Positions 46,862 through 55,796 of a stretch of 64,000 nt of DNA are shown in pieces. Location of the stretch: assembly GCF_014212015.1 (NCBI RefSeq), contig NZ_JACJVN010000033.1, positions 157,430 through 221,429 on the forward strand, written 5' to 3'. The notes beneath the pieces were generated by a model. That model worked only from the letters and a program-made list of their open reading frames with translations. It did not search any database and was not told the origin of the DNA. This stretch comes from Cohnella lubricantis. Its GTDB lineage: Bacteria > Bacillota > Bacilli > Paenibacillales > Paenibacillaceae. A program made the translations under genes and the position numbers. Numbering within the stretch: position 1 is the stretch's first letter; every line of letters begins with the position of its first letter.

Positions 46862-47759
46862 TTTCAGGAATTTCGACTTCGTTAAAGCAAGCAAAGGCTT
46901 CTTTATCTTCTCGATCGTGCTGACGCTGCTCGGCATCGCTTCGTTGTCCATCTTCGGCTTGAACTACGGCATCGACTTCCAATCGGGCTCCTCGGTCGAC
47001 ATCACGACGAGCAAGCACGTAGACAAGACGCAGGCGGAAGACTTCTTCAAAGGGGAGAGCTTGGGCGAATTTACGTTCACGACGGGAGACGACCGCTTCT
47101 CCGTCCGCTTCAAAGACGCGCTTGACGAATCACAGCAATTGAAGCTGGAGAACGACTTCAAATCCAAGTTCGACGATAAGGCTTCGTTCGAGATCAACAT
47201 CGTCGACGTCGATATTGCCAAGGAGCAGGAGCGCAACGCGCTGTACGGCATGCTCATCGCTTGTATCGGCATCGTCATCTACGTCGCGATTCGCTTCGAA
47301 TGGCGGTTCGCCGTCTCGTCCGTTATCGCGCTTGCGCATGACGCGTTCCTCGTCATTACGATGTTCTCGCTGTTCCGGCTGGAAGTTAACCTGCCGTTCA
47401 TTCTCGCGATTCTGACGATCATCGGTTACTCCATCAACGATACCGTCGTTATCTTTGACCGGATCCGCGAGAACCTTCGCTTCGCGAAGATCAAAGGTCC
47501 GGATGATCTCAAAGAGCTGGTGAACACCAGTGTCCGCCAGACGCTGACCCGTTCGATCAACACGGTCGCGACCGTCTTGTTCGCGTCGTTGTGTCTGTTC
47601 GCATTCGGAAGCATCTCGATCAAGATGTTCTCGCTGGCGATGCTGTTCGGCTTGTTCTTCGGAGCGTATTCTTCTATCTTCATCGCCAGCCCGCTGTGGC
47701 TGATGCTTCGCAAGAGAGCGAAGCCGAAGAAGGCCGTCAAGGTGCAGAGCGCTCCGTAA
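46851..47759 (+). CDS. secF: Protein translocase subunit SecF
   Basis: 302 residues with the SecF motif IFGLNYGIDFQSGSSVDI after the first helix and the conserved SINDTVVIFDRIRENLR plus LTRSINTVATVLFASL in the C-terminal helices. AAAGGAG at 46834-46840 is correctly spaced for the GTG at 46851, but only one base from another GTG at 46842, so 46851 is chosen. Translation is coupled to secD by the overlap. Confidence 0.94.
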   Translation: MRYSFRNFDFVKASKGFFIFSIVLTLLGIASLSIFGLNYGIDFQSGSSVDITTSKHVDKTQAEDFFKGESLGEFTFTTGDDRFSVRFKDALDESQQLKLENDFKSKFDDKASFEINIVDVDIAKEQERNALYGMLIACIGIVIYVAIRFEWRFAVSSVIALAHDAFLVITMFSLFRLEVNLPFILAILTIIGYSINDTVVIFDRIRENLRFAKIKGPDDLKELVNTSVRQTLTRSINTVATVLFASLCLFAFGSISIKMFSLAMLFGLFFGAYSSIFIASPLWLMLRKRAKPKKAVKVQSAP

Positions 47760-47789
47760 GGACTATAGCTTCGGAGGGAGGCAATCGAT

Positions 47790-48734
47790 ATGACGGTATT
47801 ACGCTCCCGCAAGGCTGAGCACGGAGCGAGAGTATCCGCGCTCGGGCTGCTCGGCTTGACAATCGTCAAAGGAACGGCTGGCTGGTTAACCGGAAGCAAA
47901 GCGCTGATCGCGGACGCTTGCCACTCGGCAGCCGATTTTGCGAGCGTGACGACGTCGTATTTGTCAGTCAAGAAAGCCGGCTGCGGCTCTCGGGAGAGCT
48001 CACGCGCGGAGCGCATGGCGACGGATACGATCGCCTGCGTTATTCTATCGGCGCTGCTGCTCGTCGCAGGGCTCGAGATTGGCCTGAGCTCGATCAAGAA
48101 GATGGTGGGGGGCGTGGACGAATCGCCAGGCTGGGTCGCCGCGGCCGTCATCGTCTTCGGCATCGCGGTGCGGGAAGCGCTCGTCCGTTACCGGAGGAGC
48201 CAAGTCTCGAAGCTGGGCATTCGTACGGACGCGCTCCGAACGGAGAGCCGGTCCGATATATTCGCTTCTCTGACCGCGCTAGTCGGCACGGTTGGGGCTA
48301 TGGCCGGCGATATGTTCGAGATGCCCGTTCTCTACGTGCTCGACCCGGCGGCAGGCGTCGTCATCGGCGTCTTCGTCATTCGTTCGGGCTGCCTGCTGGT
48401 ATTGAATCTCGCTCGCAGCGCTGACCACGAAGCGTTGAACGAAGTGGATGTACAGGCTCTGCTTGAAGCGGTGCAGCGGGTCGACGGCGTCGTAGCCGTG
48501 GATGGGCTGACAGCGAAGGAGCATGGTCACTATGTCGTCGTTGACATGATCATTCGGGTCAATCCGCGGATCTCGGTATCCGAAGGGCACGACATCGCTC
48601 TTCGAGTGAGACGCCATCTGACGAAGCGATTCCTTCATGTTACCGAGGCGAACGTTCACGTACAGCCTTATGATCCTGGGTATCCTTATAAGTCCAATCA
48701 TCAAGATGAAGAGATGACCTCTCTCCTTCAGTAA
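47790..48734 (+). CDS. Cation diffusion facilitator family transporter
   Basis: 314 residues with six membrane helices and a C-terminal dimer domain. The metal-site pattern of helix two is present in LIADACHSAADFAS; the helix-five counterpart reads TDALRTESRSDIFASL, with Glu-Asp in place of the common His-Asp, so the transported ion may not be zinc. The dimer domain includes VDGLTAKEHGHYVVVDMIIRV and ends with an unusual acidic tail. GGAGGGAGG precedes the ATG. It follows secF by 30 bases in the same orientation. Confidence 0.85.
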   Translation: MTVLRSRKAEHGARVSALGLLGLTIVKGTAGWLTGSKALIADACHSAADFASVTTSYLSVKKAGCGSRESSRAERMATDTIACVILSALLLVAGLEIGLSSIKKMVGGVDESPGWVAAAVIVFGIAVREALVRYRRSQVSKLGIRTDALRTESRSDIFASLTALVGTVGAMAGDMFEMPVLYVLDPAAGVVIGVFVIRSGCLLVLNLARSADHEALNEVDVQALLEAVQRVDGVVAVDGLTAKEHGHYVVVDMIIRVNPRISVSEGHDIALRVRRHLTKRFLHVTEANVHVQPYDPGYPYKSNHQDEEMTSLLQ

Positions 48735-48756
48735 TGCATAACTGCTAGAACTACCG

Positions 48757-48838
48757 CTCCGCCGAGAAGCCGGCGATGCGCCCCCAGCCGCTATTGAAGC
48801 GTCCGGGCGAAGCGCCTGGCTCGGCGGAGTTGTCTTTT
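48757..48838 (+). other. Structured element between the CDF gene and recJ
   Basis: CTCCGCCGAG (48757-48766) and CTCGGCGGAG (48820-48829) form a perfect 10-bp stem enclosing 53 GC-rich bases that can fold further. A T-rich tail TTGTCTTTTGT follows, so this may be a large terminator for the secDF-CDF unit. Confidence 0.55.
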
Positions 48839-48877
48839 GTGCCGCTATAGGCGGCGAGGAAAGGAGATCCCCATCTC

Positions 48878-51337
48878 ATGAAACGCAAGTATCGCTGGGA
48901 ACTACGCGAAGCGGATGAACGGGAAACCGCAGCGCTTGCGAGCGCTTTAAAGGTGCCGCCGCTGATCGCTCGGCTGCTCGTCTCGAGAGGACGGCGGACG
49001 CCGGAAGAGGCTCTCGCGTTCCTCTACGCGGATGAGACAAGCTTCCACGACCCTTATCTCATGAAGGGCATGGCGGGGGCGGCAGAACGAATCCGCAGAG
49101 CGATTCGCGATGGCGAGCGCATTCGCGTCTACGGAGACTACGACGCTGACGGCGTCACGTCAACCGCTCTGATGATTCGCTTGCTGGGGCGTCTTGGCGG
49201 TGATTATGATACCTATATTCCCCATCGCAGCAGGGAAGGCTACGGCCTGAACATTCCTGCGATCGACAAGGCGATCGAAGCGGGAGTCCGCCTCATCGTG
49301 ACTGTCGACAACGGCATCAGCGCGGTGGAGCCGATCGCATACGCAAGGGAACGCGGGCTGGATGTCGTCGTGACGGACCATCACGAGCCGCCGGCGATTC
49401 TCCCGGAAGCGAACGTGCTGGTGAATCCGAAGCAGGAGGATTGCGGCTATCCGTTCAAAGGACTGTCTGGCGCCGGAGTCGCCTTTAAGCTCGCGCAAGC
49501 GATGCTGGGGAGACCGGATCTAACGCTCGCCGATGTGGCAGCCATAGGAACGGTCGCCGATCTGATGCCGCTCGAAGACGAGAATCGGGCGCTCGTTCGC
49601 CTAGGTCTCGAGCAGATGGCCAAGCAGCCGTCGCCTGGCATCCGCGCATTGGCCGCCGTCTGCGGGGCGGAGCCGGACAAGCTGTCGAGCGGCCGGATCG
49701 GCTTCGGTCTCGCGCCGCGGCTGAACGCGGGCGGGCGGCTCGAGTCGGCGGATCCGGCGGTGCGCCTGCTCGTGACCGACAGCGGCGAAGAAGCGGAGGA
49801 GCTGGCTGCGCGGCTTGATTCGCTCAATCGCGAGCGGCAGCAATTAGTGGACGATACGCTGCTGGAGGCCGAGGCGATGTGGCAGCGCAAGCTGGAGGCG
49901 AACGGCGGCCGGATGCCGGAGGCGATCGTCCTCGCGGGTGAAGGCTGGAACGCCGGCATCGCCGGGCTTGTCGCCTCCAAGCTCGTGGAGCGCTACTATC
50001 GTCCGGCGTTCGTCCTCGCCTACGATGCGGGCTCCGAGAAGTGCAAAGGCTCCGCCCGTTCAATCGACGGCTTCGATCTGCATGCGGCGCTAACGGATTG
50101 CGCGGAGTTGATGGAGCACTTCGGCGGCCATCAGGCGGCGGCGGGACTTACCATTCGGCTTGACCGGCTGCCTGAGCTGGAAGCGAGGCTGTGCCGGCTA
50201 GCGGCGGAGCGAATCGCGCCAGCCGATTGGATTCCGAAGCGGAAGGCGGATCTGATCGTTCCGGTCTCCGAGCTGACGCTGGAGACGGCGGATCTGCTCA
50301 AGCAGCTTGAACCATTCGGCAATGGCAATCCGACGCCCAAATTCGCGCTCAGAGGCGTTGCCGTCGGCGATAAGCGGCTCATGGGCAAGGACAACCGGCA
50401 CCTGCGACTGGTCGCCGAGGAACGGCGCCTTCGCATCGAGGCCGTCGGCTTCGGCATGGCGGAGGATGCGGCAGCGCTCGAGAAGGGTGCGGTTGTTGAC
50501 CTGCTCGGCGAGCTTGCCGTGAACGAGTGGAACGGCAGCCGCAGAGTCCAGTTCATGCTGCTGGATTGGCGGCATCATTCAATCCCCGTGTACGATCGTC
50601 GAGGCGAGAAGCGCTGGCTGCAAGCGATCGAGAGCTTGGCGGCTGCGGAACGCGAAGTCCGTTGGCTGGTGCTTTGCGGTTCGCACGCCGTCTGGAGCGA
50701 GGCTCAGGCTTCGGAGAAGTTAGCGGCCTGCGGCGCCTTAGCGGCGAGATTCGGCGATTGGGAGCAGATCCCGACGGCGTTGCGACCGTCCGCGGCAGGC
50801 GAGATCGCGGCTGGAGCTGCCGCGGAGCTGGCGGGTGTGCAGCTGCAGCCGATGACGCTTGCGCTGGCGGAGCTGCCGGAGCAGCCGGAAGCCGCACAAG
50901 CGGTGGGGCGCTTGCTTGCCTCCGGCTATCCGTTCGAGGCGGTGTACCTATTCGATGCGAGCGGTGCAGGCGACATTCCAGGCGCCGGCCGCCGAAGCGG
51001 ATTCCCGGATCGCGAACAATTCGGCCGCGTGTACTCGTTGTTCCGCAGGCAAGGCTCATGGATCGATACGCCGGACGGCTTCCTAAGGCAGGTGTCGGGT
51101 GATTCCGGGTGGCCGCTCTCAGTCGTGCGGATGATGCAGGAAGTGTTCGAGGAGCTCGGCTTCCTGACAGTGGATCGATCGAACGTGAAGGTCGTCAGCG
51201 CACCGCCGCGCCGGGAGTTGGAGCATTCGGCGCGCTTCCGCAAGGCGAAGGAGCACGCGGAGTTGCTGTCCCTTCGCACGATGGACGGGCAGGAGCTGCG
51301 GCGGTGGATTGAGCGGCAGCTTCCGAGGCAAATATAG
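48878..51337 (+). CDS. recJ: Single-stranded-DNA-specific exonuclease RecJ
   Basis: 5'-3' ssDNA exonuclease of recombination and mismatch repair. 819 residues: DHH motif I VYGDYDADGVTSTALM near residue 88, motif III VTDHHEPP, DHHA1-domain GGHQAAAGLTIRLDR near residue 415, and an OB-fold (QLEPFGNGNPTPKFALRGV). The final 250 residues, Ala/Glu-rich, form the extra C-terminal domain typical of Firmicute RecJ. AAAGGAG precedes the ATG. It lies between secDF and apt as in B. subtilis. Confidence 0.95.
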   Translation: MKRKYRWELREADERETAALASALKVPPLIARLLVSRGRRTPEEALAFLYADETSFHDPYLMKGMAGAAERIRRAIRDGERIRVYGDYDADGVTSTALMIRLLGRLGGDYDTYIPHRSREGYGLNIPAIDKAIEAGVRLIVTVDNGISAVEPIAYARERGLDVVVTDHHEPPAILPEANVLVNPKQEDCGYPFKGLSGAGVAFKLAQAMLGRPDLTLADVAAIGTVADLMPLEDENRALVRLGLEQMAKQPSPGIRALAAVCGAEPDKLSSGRIGFGLAPRLNAGGRLESADPAVRLLVTDSGEEAEELAARLDSLNRERQQLVDDTLLEAEAMWQRKLEANGGRMPEAIVLAGEGWNAGIAGLVASKLVERYYRPAFVLAYDAGSEKCKGSARSIDGFDLHAALTDCAELMEHFGGHQAAAGLTIRLDRLPELEARLCRLAAERIAPADWIPKRKADLIVPVSELTLETADLLKQLEPFGNGNPTPKFALRGVAVGDKRLMGKDNRHLRLVAEERRLRIEAVGFGMAEDAAALEKGAVVDLLGELAVNEWNGSRRVQFMLLDWRHHSIPVYDRRGEKRWLQAIESLAAAEREVRWLVLCGSHAVWSEAQASEKLAACGALAARFGDWEQIPTALRPSAAGEIAAGAAAELAGVQLQPMTLALAELPEQPEAAQAVGRLLASGYPFEAVYLFDASGAGDIPGAGRRSGFPDREQFGRVYSLFRRQGSWIDTPDGFLRQVSGDSGWPLSVVRMMQEVFEELGFLTVDRSNVKVVSAPPRRELEHSARFRKAKEHAELLSLRTMDGQELRRWIERQLPRQI

Positions 51338-51403
51338 CAACAAGAAGGAATGACGTTGTATAATGCATAACGTACAGCCATATGGAGAGGGGCCGATAAC
51401 GGC

Positions 51404-51922
51404 ATGAGTTACAATTTCAAGGATTATATCCGGGTTATTCCCGATTTCCCGCAACCGGGCATTCGATTTAAGGACATCACGACGCTATTGAAGGACGGCC
51501 CAGCTTACAAAGCCGCCATCGAAGCGCTTAAGGAGTCGGTCGCTGATCTGAAGATTGACGTCGTCGCCGGCCCTGAAGCCCGCGGCTTCGTGATCGGCGC
51601 TCCGCTGGCGCTCGCGCTTGGCGTCGGCTTCGTGCCGATTCGCAAGAGCGGCAAGCTGCCGGGCGAGACGATCGAGGCTTCGTACGATCTCGAGTATGGT
51701 AAAGACAAGCTGGCCTTGCACAAGGATTCGATCCAGCCGGGCCAGCGCGTGCTGATCGCTGACGATCTGCTCGCTACCGGCGGCACGATCGCGACCACGA
51801 CGCAGTTGATTCGTCAGCTTGGCGGCGAGATCGTCGGCGCGGCATTCTTGATCGAGCTGGGCTATCTGGATGGACGCCAGAAGCTGCAAGGCATGAATAT
51901 CCGCTCGCTCGTTACTTACTAA
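51404..51922 (+). CDS. apt: Adenine phosphoribosyltransferase
   Basis: Salvages adenine to AMP with PRPP. 172 residues: IRVIPDFPQPGIRFKDITTL at the start, PEARGFVIGAPLALALGVGF, and the PRPP-binding motif VLIADDLLATGGT near residue 117. GAGAGGGG precedes the ATG. recJ-apt-relA is the usual Firmicute order; here relA is separated from apt by the efflux and regulator genes. Confidence 0.96.
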   Translation: MSYNFKDYIRVIPDFPQPGIRFKDITTLLKDGPAYKAAIEALKESVADLKIDVVAGPEARGFVIGAPLALALGVGFVPIRKSGKLPGETIEASYDLEYGKDKLALHKDSIQPGQRVLIADDLLATGGTIATTTQLIRQLGGEIVGAAFLIELGYLDGRQKLQGMNIRSLVTY

Positions 51923-51939
51923 GCGACAGTATGATTGGG

Positions 51940-51985
51940 AGCTGCCCCGCAGAGGTTCTGACTCTGTGAGGCAGCTTCTTTTGTT
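51940..51985 (+). terminator. Terminator after apt
   Basis: AGCTGCC and CAGAG pair with CTCTG and GGCAGCT, followed by TCTTTTGTT. Confidence 0.88.
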
Positions 51986-52042
51986 ATGCAGATGTCTCCT
52001 TGTAAATTAAGCGGCACGGATTGGCCGATGATCTCTCTTCGT

Positions 52043-52081
52043 TTTCATCTGGGATTAAGGACACGTTCATCTTCTGTTCAT
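52043..52081 (+). promoter_or_regulatory. Direct repeats, candidate response-regulator binding site
   Basis: GTTCAT at 52065 and again at 52076 are 11 bases apart, and TTTCAT at 52043 is exactly 22 bases before the first. This helical-turn spacing of direct repeats is typical of OmpR/PhoB-family binding sites. The efflux operon it precedes encodes such a regulator. Weak -10-like hexamers (TAGTAT 52092, TAAGAT 52103) follow. Inference from pattern only. Confidence 0.4.
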
Positions 52082-52139
52082 TTAGGAATGCTAGTATCCA
52101 AATAAGATCGGGTACATAGAATCGGGAGGTTTACGGGGA

Positions 52140-53894
52140 ATGAAGAAGAGACGTTTGAAGAAGCTCATCACCTGGGCCGTGGTCGTCTGCGTCGTTGCGG
52201 CGGGCGGCGGCACTGGTTACTGGTGGTATAACAAGGACACGATCGCGGCGGCCGCTCCGGCTTACATGGAGGCAAGGGTAACGCAGGGCACAATCACGCA
52301 GAGCGTGTCAGGTTCGGGGACGGTCGCCGTCAGCGAGACGGAAGATGCGATCGTGTCTGAAGCCGGAACGATCGCATCGGTGAAGGTCAAAGAAGGAGAC
52401 GAGGTTAAGCAAGGGCAGGTATTGGCCACTTTCGAAGGCGCTGACGTCTCGCTTAGCCTGAATAAAGCGAAGCTGACGCTGGAGCAGCAGCAGATGCAAT
52501 TGGAGCAGGCGCAGGATAAGTGGAAGAGCCTGCAGGTGTCCGGCGCCGAACAGTCCGAGCTGGACTCGGCTGAGATGAGCATCAAGTCCGCTCAGTTGAA
52601 CATCGAGCAGACGAGGCTGGAGATTCAAGATTACGAGGAGAAAGCCCAAGCGCCGGACCCTATCGTAGCTCCGATCGACGGTACAGTGACGGCTATGGAT
52701 GTCAAAGCGGGGGACGAGGTGCAGGCCCGGCTGGCGGCTTTCACAATCGTGAATTATAACAAGCTGGAGGTGTCCATCTCCGCGGATGAACTGGACATTA
52801 CGAAGATCAGCGTCGGCCAGTCGGCGAATGTCTCGATCGAAGCGCTAAGCGGCCAGAGGATTACTGGCAAGGTGGCGGAGATCTCGAAGGACGGATCAGC
52901 GTCCAATGGCGTCTCGACGTTCCCGGTCGTCGTCACGCTGGACCAGACAGAGAACGTGCTTCCGGGCATGTCGGCGGATGTCGAGATCCTGATTCAGCAG
53001 AAGGAGGATGCGCTGATCGTGCCGGTTGACGCGGTCGAGAGCGTTGGCGGCAAGTACTTTGTCCGCGTGCCGAAGGGCGAAGGCGCATCGGCGGAGTCGG
53101 CCAATGAGGCATCCGGCAGCAATGCGGATAGCGTTCAGGCTTCAGGCGATCAAGCCTCAGGCGGGCAGACAGGCAGCCGGCAGGCTCCGGATGCTGGCAC
53201 AGCAGCTAACGGCGGTTTAGGAGGCGCAGATTCAAGCGGTACCGTGCAAGACGGAGCCGTGCAGGGCGCTGACGCTTCGCCAAATGCCAGCGCGCCGGCA
53301 AGGCGGCGGCCAGGCGGCGCAACGGGCAATGGTGCGGCAATGGGCAATGAGGCGGCAATGAGAGGCGAGGCAGGGGCTGAGGCGGCAGCGGCAGGCAATG
53401 GCGCTGACGGCCAAGGAGCGGCTGCGAACGGTACGCTTGGCTCCGGCACTGACGCTAATGGCGCGCCAAGCGCCGGCACTGCCGGCAGCGGAGCGACCGC
53501 GAGCGGTGCACCGAACGCCGGAGCGACAGGCGCCGCGCCAGAAGCAGGCACAGCGCCGCAAGCAGGCAGTGCAGCGCGCAGCGGCGCTGGACGCGGCCAA
53601 GGCATGAATATGCTGAATCAAGCGAACAGCGACTTCACGATGCAGGAGATTACAGTTGGCATCACGACCGATTCCCAGGTCGAAGTGCTGTCCGGTCTAA
53701 GCGCCGGCCAAACCGTCTTAATCCCGGTCGTCGTCTCTAGCGGTACGAACCAGAACCAAATGCAGATGGGCGGCATGGGAGGTATCGGCGGCATGGGAGG
53801 CGCTGGCGTCTCATTCGGCGGCGGAGGCGGATTCGTACGCTCGGGAGGCGGCGGAGGCGGCTTCGCCGGCGGTGCGGGAGGCGGCCGCGGATGA
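52140..53894 (+). CDS. Efflux membrane-fusion protein (HlyD/MacA-type) with long low-complexity insert
   Basis: 584 residues. N-terminal anchor (LITWAVVVCVVAAGGGTGYWW), lipoyl/barrel-sandwich halves (VKVKEGDEVKQGQVLATFEG; PIVAPIDGTVTAMDVKAGDEV), a helical hairpin at about 100-170, and a beta-barrel (DELDITKISVGQSANVSIEA). Residues about 316-490 are an Ala/Gly/Ser/Asn/Thr-rich insert, after which the membrane-proximal domain resumes (TMQEITVGITTDSQVEVLSG) and the protein ends in a Gly-rich tail. The architecture matches YknX of B. subtilis or MacA, but such an insert is not usual. GGGAGG precedes the ATG. It overlaps the ATPase gene by 4 bases. Confidence 0.88.
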   Translation: MKKRRLKKLITWAVVVCVVAAGGGTGYWWYNKDTIAAAAPAYMEARVTQGTITQSVSGSGTVAVSETEDAIVSEAGTIASVKVKEGDEVKQGQVLATFEGADVSLSLNKAKLTLEQQQMQLEQAQDKWKSLQVSGAEQSELDSAEMSIKSAQLNIEQTRLEIQDYEEKAQAPDPIVAPIDGTVTAMDVKAGDEVQARLAAFTIVNYNKLEVSISADELDITKISVGQSANVSIEALSGQRITGKVAEISKDGSASNGVSTFPVVVTLDQTENVLPGMSADVEILIQQKEDALIVPVDAVESVGGKYFVRVPKGEGASAESANEASGSNADSVQASGDQASGGQTGSRQAPDAGTAANGGLGGADSSGTVQDGAVQGADASPNASAPARRRPGGATGNGAAMGNEAAMRGEAGAEAAAAGNGADGQGAAANGTLGSGTDANGAPSAGTAGSGATASGAPNAGATGAAPEAGTAPQAGSAARSGAGRGQGMNMLNQANSDFTMQEITVGITTDSQVEVLSGLSAGQTVLIPVVVSSGTNQNQMQMGGMGGIGGMGGAGVSFGGGGGFVRSGGGGGGFAGGAGGGRG

Positions 53895-54595
53895 GCAAAC
53901 GCGAACAGACCCCTCTGATTCGGCTGGAGAACATCTACAAGAAATATACGCTGGCCGGCGAGACGTTTAATGCACTGGATAACGTATCGTTAACCGTCAA
54001 CAAAGGCGACTTCATGGCGATCATCGGACCTTCCGGCTCGGGCAAATCGACGCTGATGAACGTGCTGGGCTGCCTCGATCAGCCCAGCAGCGGCAAATAC
54101 TTTCTCGACGGCGAGGAAGTGGAGGAATTAAGCGAGAACAAGCTGGCTGTCATCCGCAATACGAAGATCGGATTCATCTTCCAGAGCTTCCATCTGCTGC
54201 CTAAGCTTAAAGCCATCGACAACGTGGAGCTGCCGCTCATCTATCGTGGAATGTCCTCCAGCGAGCGCCGCCAGCAGGCGAAGGAAGCGCTGGAGAAGGT
54301 CGGCCTCGGCGATAAGCTGCACCACGTACCGAATCAATTGTCCGGCGGCCAGCAGCAGCGCGTGGCGATTGCAAGAGCGCTCGCTGGAATTCCTCCGCTG
54401 CTGCTGGCGGACGAACCGACCGGCGCGCTGGACAGCAAGACGAGCCGCGACGTCATGGGGCTGCTACAGGATCTTAACGAGGAAGGGAACACGATTGTTC
54501 TGATCACCCACGATCCCAATGTTGCCGCGCAAGCGAAGAGAGTCGTTCGCATCCAGGATGGCAAGTTGACGGAAGAAAGGGTGGAAGCTTCGTGA
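53891..54595 (+). CDS. ABC transporter ATP-binding protein (MacB/LolD type)
   Basis: 234 residues with Walker A IGPSGSGKSTLMNVLG, Q-loop FIFQSFHLLPKL, signature LSGGQQQRVAIARAL, and Walker B LLLADEPTGALDSKTSR, the exact pattern of the MacB/LolD/YknY group. The start lies in the end of the adaptor gene (ATGA) and its own stop overlaps the permease (GTGA). The three genes therefore make one transporter exporting an unknown substrate, probably a peptide or amphiphile. Confidence 0.95.
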   Translation: MSKREQTPLIRLENIYKKYTLAGETFNALDNVSLTVNKGDFMAIIGPSGSGKSTLMNVLGCLDQPSSGKYFLDGEEVEELSENKLAVIRNTKIGFIFQSFHLLPKLKAIDNVELPLIYRGMSSSERRQQAKEALEKVGLGDKLHHVPNQLSGGQQQRVAIARALAGIPPLLLADEPTGALDSKTSRDVMGLLQDLNEEGNTIVLITHDPNVAAQAKRVVRIQDGKLTEERVEAS

Positions 54596-55758
54596 AGCTG
54601 TCGCAAGGAATCCGCATGGCTTGGCATAGCGTCAGTAAGCAGAAGATGCGCACGCTGCTGACCGTTCTCGGCATCATGATCGGCATCGCATCTGTCACCA
54701 TTATGGTTGCGATCGGCAACGGGACGGCTGAGCAGGTCAAGAGCCAGATGCAGGGACTCGGCACGAATATGCTGACCGCCAACGTCGTCGGGCGCGGTTC
54801 CGTCACGAGCATCACGCTGGACGACGCGCAGCAGTTGACCGATATTGAGGGAGTAGAAGCCTATGCACCGAATATTACCGGCAACGTAACGGCCAAATAC
54901 AAGACGTCTACCTACAATGCATCCGTTCAAGCGACGACGCCTTCTTTCGCAGATATCCGCGAATATACCGTGGCGGAAGGCCGCTTCATCAAGGACATCG
55001 ACGGCGCTTTCTCTCAGAAGGTGGCCGTCGTCGGATCCGAGATCGTCTCGGAGCTGAACATGAGCGATCCGGTCGGTCAGAAGATTAGTCTGAACGGCGC
55101 TTCGTATAAGATTATCGGCGTGCTGGAGTCCAAAGGAAGCTCTTCGGCCGGCTCGAACGACAACGTCGTCATCATTCCGATCCAGACGGCGAGGGTTGCG
55201 CTCAAGACCGACGCGATCCGAACGATCTACGTCCAGGTGGAGGACAGCGACAAGGTTGATTACGTCCAGCAGATGCTCGAGTTTAATCTGCAGCGGTTCT
55301 TCCGCAACGACGAGAATGCCTACACCGTATTCAATCAGGACGATCTGCTCGAGACGATCACATCCGTCTCGACCTCAATGTCGACGATGCTCACCTATGT
55401 TGCGGCCATCTCGCTTCTCGTCGGCGGCATCGGCATTATGAACATGATGCTGACATCGGTGACGGAGCGCACCAAGGAGATCGGCATCCGCAAGTCGCTT
55501 GGCGCCAAGCAGCGTGACATCTTGTTCCAATTCCTCGTAGAGGCGGCGATGATCGGAGGACTCGGAGGCTTAGTCGGGGTCATCGTCGGATCTGCCGGCT
55601 CGAAGTTCGCGGGACGATTGATGGACTCGCCGGCGGCCCCTTCAGTTGACATTATGGCGCTAGCTTTGATCTTCTCCATGGGAGTCGGCGTTCTGTTCGG
55701 CTTCTTGCCGGCTCGCAGAGCGTCGAAGCTGAACCCGGTCGACGCCTTGCGCCAATAA
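54592..55758 (+). CDS. ABC transporter permease, MacB/FtsX family
   Basis: 388 residues with one N-terminal helix (MRTLLTVLGIMIGIASVTIM), a large extracytoplasmic MacB_PCD domain (residues about 45-240), and three C-terminal helices of the FtsX fold with MTSVTERTKEIGIRKSLGAKQR. It closely follows the YknZ/MacB permease layout and is separate from the ATPase. Coupled to it by a GTGA overlap. Confidence 0.94.
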   Translation: MKLSQGIRMAWHSVSKQKMRTLLTVLGIMIGIASVTIMVAIGNGTAEQVKSQMQGLGTNMLTANVVGRGSVTSITLDDAQQLTDIEGVEAYAPNITGNVTAKYKTSTYNASVQATTPSFADIREYTVAEGRFIKDIDGAFSQKVAVVGSEIVSELNMSDPVGQKISLNGASYKIIGVLESKGSSSAGSNDNVVIIPIQTARVALKTDAIRTIYVQVEDSDKVDYVQQMLEFNLQRFFRNDENAYTVFNQDDLLETITSVSTSMSTMLTYVAAISLLVGGIGIMNMMLTSVTERTKEIGIRKSLGAKQRDILFQFLVEAAMIGGLGGLVGVIVGSAGSKFAGRLMDSPAAPSVDIMALALIFSMGVGVLFGFLPARRASKLNPVDALRQ

Positions 55759-55796
55759 CTAACCCCATCATCTGTAGTAGAAGGAGGTCAGCCGAA

